From: Austropuccinia psidii
Taxonomy: Eukaryota > Basidiomycota > Pucciniomycetes > Pucciniales > Sphaerophragmiaceae
Direction: 5' to 3'
DNA length: 64,000 nucleotides
NCBI GenBank assembly: GCA_023105745.1
Contig: JALGQZ010000015.1
Location: forward strand, 15,846,499-15,910,498
Under the pieces are notes generated by a model, which saw nothing but the letters and a program-made list of their open reading frames with translations, did not search any database and was not told where the DNA came from. Below are positions 61,634-64,000 of the stretch, in pieces (the first letter of the stretch is position 1; every line of letters starts with the position of its first letter). The position numbers were made by a program, and so were the translations under genes.

Positions 61634-62745
61634 AGAAATTCCCAAAGGTGTAGCAACAGTAAAATGAATGACATTGAACAAATACTGAACACCTTACCAA
61701 GAATGTCTACACTTCTGAATCAAAATGAGGGCACAAGAATTCCAAATCCACAAGTATTGGATCCTGATAATTCACAATTGAAAAATGAATTATCCACTCC
61801 TTTTCATAACTTGGAACCATCAATGGGCCAAGCACTCTTGAAAGAAGTTCCAAAACTTAAAGAATGGCCTCACTTCAGTGGTGAAGGAGAGTATGACCAT
61901 ATGGAATTCATTAGAGGTATTGACATGAGCAAAGAGGATTTTGAATTACCAGACAGATTGGTAACAGCCAGGTTTAACACCTTGTTTACCAGATCAGCTC
62001 ACAGATGGTACATCAAAATAAGACAAGCACATGGACACCAGAGTTGGACTTGGTGGAAAACCAAAATAATCAACAAATGGGCAAATGATGCTTGGAGGTT
62101 TAAAGCTGAAACAGCCTTTGAATCTGCCAAATTTAATGCTGATAAAGACAAAGCTTTACCATGGGTTTGCCAACAAAAAGACAGATTAACAGCATTATAT
62201 CCTGACATGTCAGAATTTATGATCCATAGAAAAATTCTGAGACAATGTGGAGGTGACTTAGAGCATGCTGTCAAAAGCAGGACTACTGAACAATCTTCAG
62301 CAGAGGATATTATCAATATATTAGAAGAAGTAACCACCAGAACAAAAATTGGTTCTAGTAGGGTGAATCTTGAAACAAGGTTTAATACACCTTGGAAAGA
62401 TTCTGTGGACAAAAACCCTAAAGAAAATTCTAATAATGTTAGGTATAAATCTGCAGATACAATCAGAAAGTGCCATATTTGCCAAAGCACCACCCATTTA
62501 GCCAATACATGTCCAAAAAAGGTGGAAATCAATGAAATTAATATTGAAAAGGGACCTGATGTTGAAAAAGATGACATAATTGAAGACAATTCAGATGATA
62601 AGTCATCCATATTTTCTGAATCGTCAAAAGATATAGAAAATATCAATGCCACTTTTGACATCATGGAGTCTTATTCCCACTAGCCAAAATTGAGCAATAG
62701 TCAACTTGATTTATCACAAGCTCAAGGGGCACCACTTATGAAAGC
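61634..62745 (+). pseudogene. G4 gag capsid and zinc knuckle
   Basis: It continues frame 0 after the TAA. Capsid landmarks are LKEWPHFSGEGEYDHMEF, RWYIKIRQAHGHQSWTWW, QQKDRLTALYPDMSEFMI and GGDLEHAVKSR. The zinc knuckle CHICQSTTHLANTC at about 62470-62513 keeps all four ligands. An acidic linker follows. A TAG lies at 62681-62683, but gag-type sequence is still readable in phase to about 62740 (SQLDLSQAQGAPLMKAK), where integrase sequence begins in another frame. Confidence 0.8.
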
Positions 62746-64000
62746 CAAATCCCAATAAAAGGAATAAGTGTTACAGACTTGAACACCACCTTCTTTGAAG
62801 AGGTCAGAAATAGTTACATTCAAAATAACAGTTGTAGCATCTTATACCAATTAGTGAACAAAGACTGTAAAGACAACTCTCTAATACATGCCTTGGATGA
62901 AGTATGGAAAGAATCATGTGATAAAGGAACATTTCACCTACTGGATGGTATAATTTACCACAGAACCAAGCACACATGTGTCATGACAGTTGTAGACAGG
63001 TCATTAATCAATCTTGTACTGAAAGAATGCCATGATAGTCCCTTTTCAGGACATCTGTCTGAAGACGGAACAAGAGAGAAAGTAAAGACCTGCATATGGT
63101 GGCCAATGTGGCAGAAAGATGTTGCAGAGTATTGAAGAACCTGTGACAGATGCCAAAAGGAAAATAAATGCACTGGAAAGAGACTTGGAAATATGATGAA
63201 AATCCAAGAACCAAACAGACCTTGGGAAATTTTCCATATGGATTGGGTAACTGGCCTACCACCAGGAGGTGACAGAAGCTATAATGCTTGCCTAGTAATT
63301 GTGGACAGATTCAGTAAAACTTCAATCTTTTTACCATGGCACAAAGATGATACAGACATGGATACAGCTCTTCTGATATGGAATAGAGTAGTGTCATGGA
63401 CTGGGATATTTACAAATATCATTAGTGATAGGGATCCCAAATTCACTTCAGCACTATGGACAAATATTCACCAATTATTTGGCACTAAACTGTCTTTCTC
63501 TACAGCCTACCACCCACAAACTGATGGCCTGGCTGAAAGGATGATCCAAACCTTGGAGGACATGGTGAGAAGATTTTTGCATATGTCCTTGAATTTAAAG
63601 ATTGTGATGGATTTACCCATGATTGGTGTACTCTGTTGCCAGCACTGGAATTAGCATATAAAACATCAATCCATGCCAGTATCAATCAGACTCCTGCTAT
63701 TCTAGAAAAAGGATGAAACCCCAAGTTACCCCAAGATTCCTTGAGGAAAAATTTAATTGAAATACATCCCACAGCTGCTAGCTTCAAAGGAATGCTAGAC
63801 AAAGCTAGAAAGCATGCAGTAAGGTGCATGGAGGACTCTTTTGCATATTATAAAGACAAATGGGATAAATCACATGCAACTCCAGATTTCAAAGTGGGGG
63901 ACCTAGTTCTTGCATCCACCACTAAATTCAATAACATCAAAGGATGTAAAAAGTTGTAAGACTCCTTTGCAGGACCTTTTGTGATTAAGGCACTCCATGG
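62746..64000 (+). pseudogene. G4 integrase, running off the window
   Basis: It begins QIPIKGISVTDLNTTFFEEV, the sequence just before integrase in G2 ([20 protein letters not shown]). The zinc-binding part (ECHDSPFSGHLS) is followed by a TGA at 63133-63135 where a Cys ligand should be (EY-RTCDRCQK). The core is open 63193-63570 with HMDWVTGLPPGG, NIISDRDPKFTS and QTDGLAERMIQ, a complete DDE triad. A frameshift lies near 63575, and stops occur at 63715 (EKG-TGA) and 63957 (KKL-TAA). The C-terminal half is readable to the edge (FAGPFVIKALHG). Confidence 0.82.

Larger units (their letters stand above)
58118..64000 (+). mobile_element. Gypsy retrotransposon G4 (family Z), internal-deletion derivative, cut by window end
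   Basis: 5' LTR 58118-59939, primer-binding site, leader, candidate intron, gag with overlapping ORF-A, then directly integrase. Protease, RT and RNase H (about 2.2 kb in G2) are missing, the junction lying near 62739-62748. The left TSD would be GGATA (58113-58117). The 3' end is outside the window. Gag is well preserved with one in-frame stop, so this copy could have been mobilised in trans. Confidence 0.9.

Overview
The window is a transposon-dominated stretch of a AT-rich fungal nuclear genome. One host gene with ten 60-85 nt GT-AG introns sits in a landscape of nested LTR retrotransposons. The gypsy polyproteins resemble, from memory, those that fill the large genome of the myrtle rust Austropuccinia psidii; a rust fungus (Pucciniales) is my best guess, but no search was run.

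Layout. 1-12570 is a minus-strand gypsy derivative (G1): truncated 3' LTR, a short gag pseudogene fused to a chromodomain-like tail, a leader carrying a 7-copy ~170-bp tandem array, and a 5' LTR. A solo LTR (1272-3296) is inserted in its gag and a Copia element (6852-11678) in its 5' LTR. 12571-20711 is a pile of gypsy LTRs in both orientations, with solo LTRs marked by perfect 5-bp target-site duplications (TSDs). 22207-23788 is the only host gene I can support: an 11-exon short-chain dehydrogenase/reductase of 291 residues, apparently intact. 26144-37105 is a near-complete gypsy element (G2; 2.17-kb LTRs, TSD TATAT) with a broken polyprotein. 37106-44346 has no recognisable gene. 44347-56142 is an older, heavily decayed gypsy element (G3) whose 3' LTR was split by a solo LTR of the G1 family. 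58118 to the window end is a fourth gypsy copy (G4) that has lost protease, reverse transcriptase and RNase H.

The most interesting signal is in the gag region of G2, G3 and G4. Each carries a candidate 62-91 nt intron just upstream of gag. Each has an ATG exactly 13 nt before the last base of that intron, opening the long gag frame (frame 0). Each also has a second ORF, in the +1 frame, which is the frame reached if the intron is removed. The +1 protein ends in a conserved block (PY-x-x-YRIPK ... A-M-x-x-VF-x-MART) in which differences between copies fall mostly at third codon positions of the +1 frame. This suggests a dual-coding gag in which splicing versus intron retention selects the reading frame.

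Apart from the dehydrogenase, nothing here looks like a cellular gene. Most transposon ORFs carry stops or frameshifts, so these copies are probably not autonomous.
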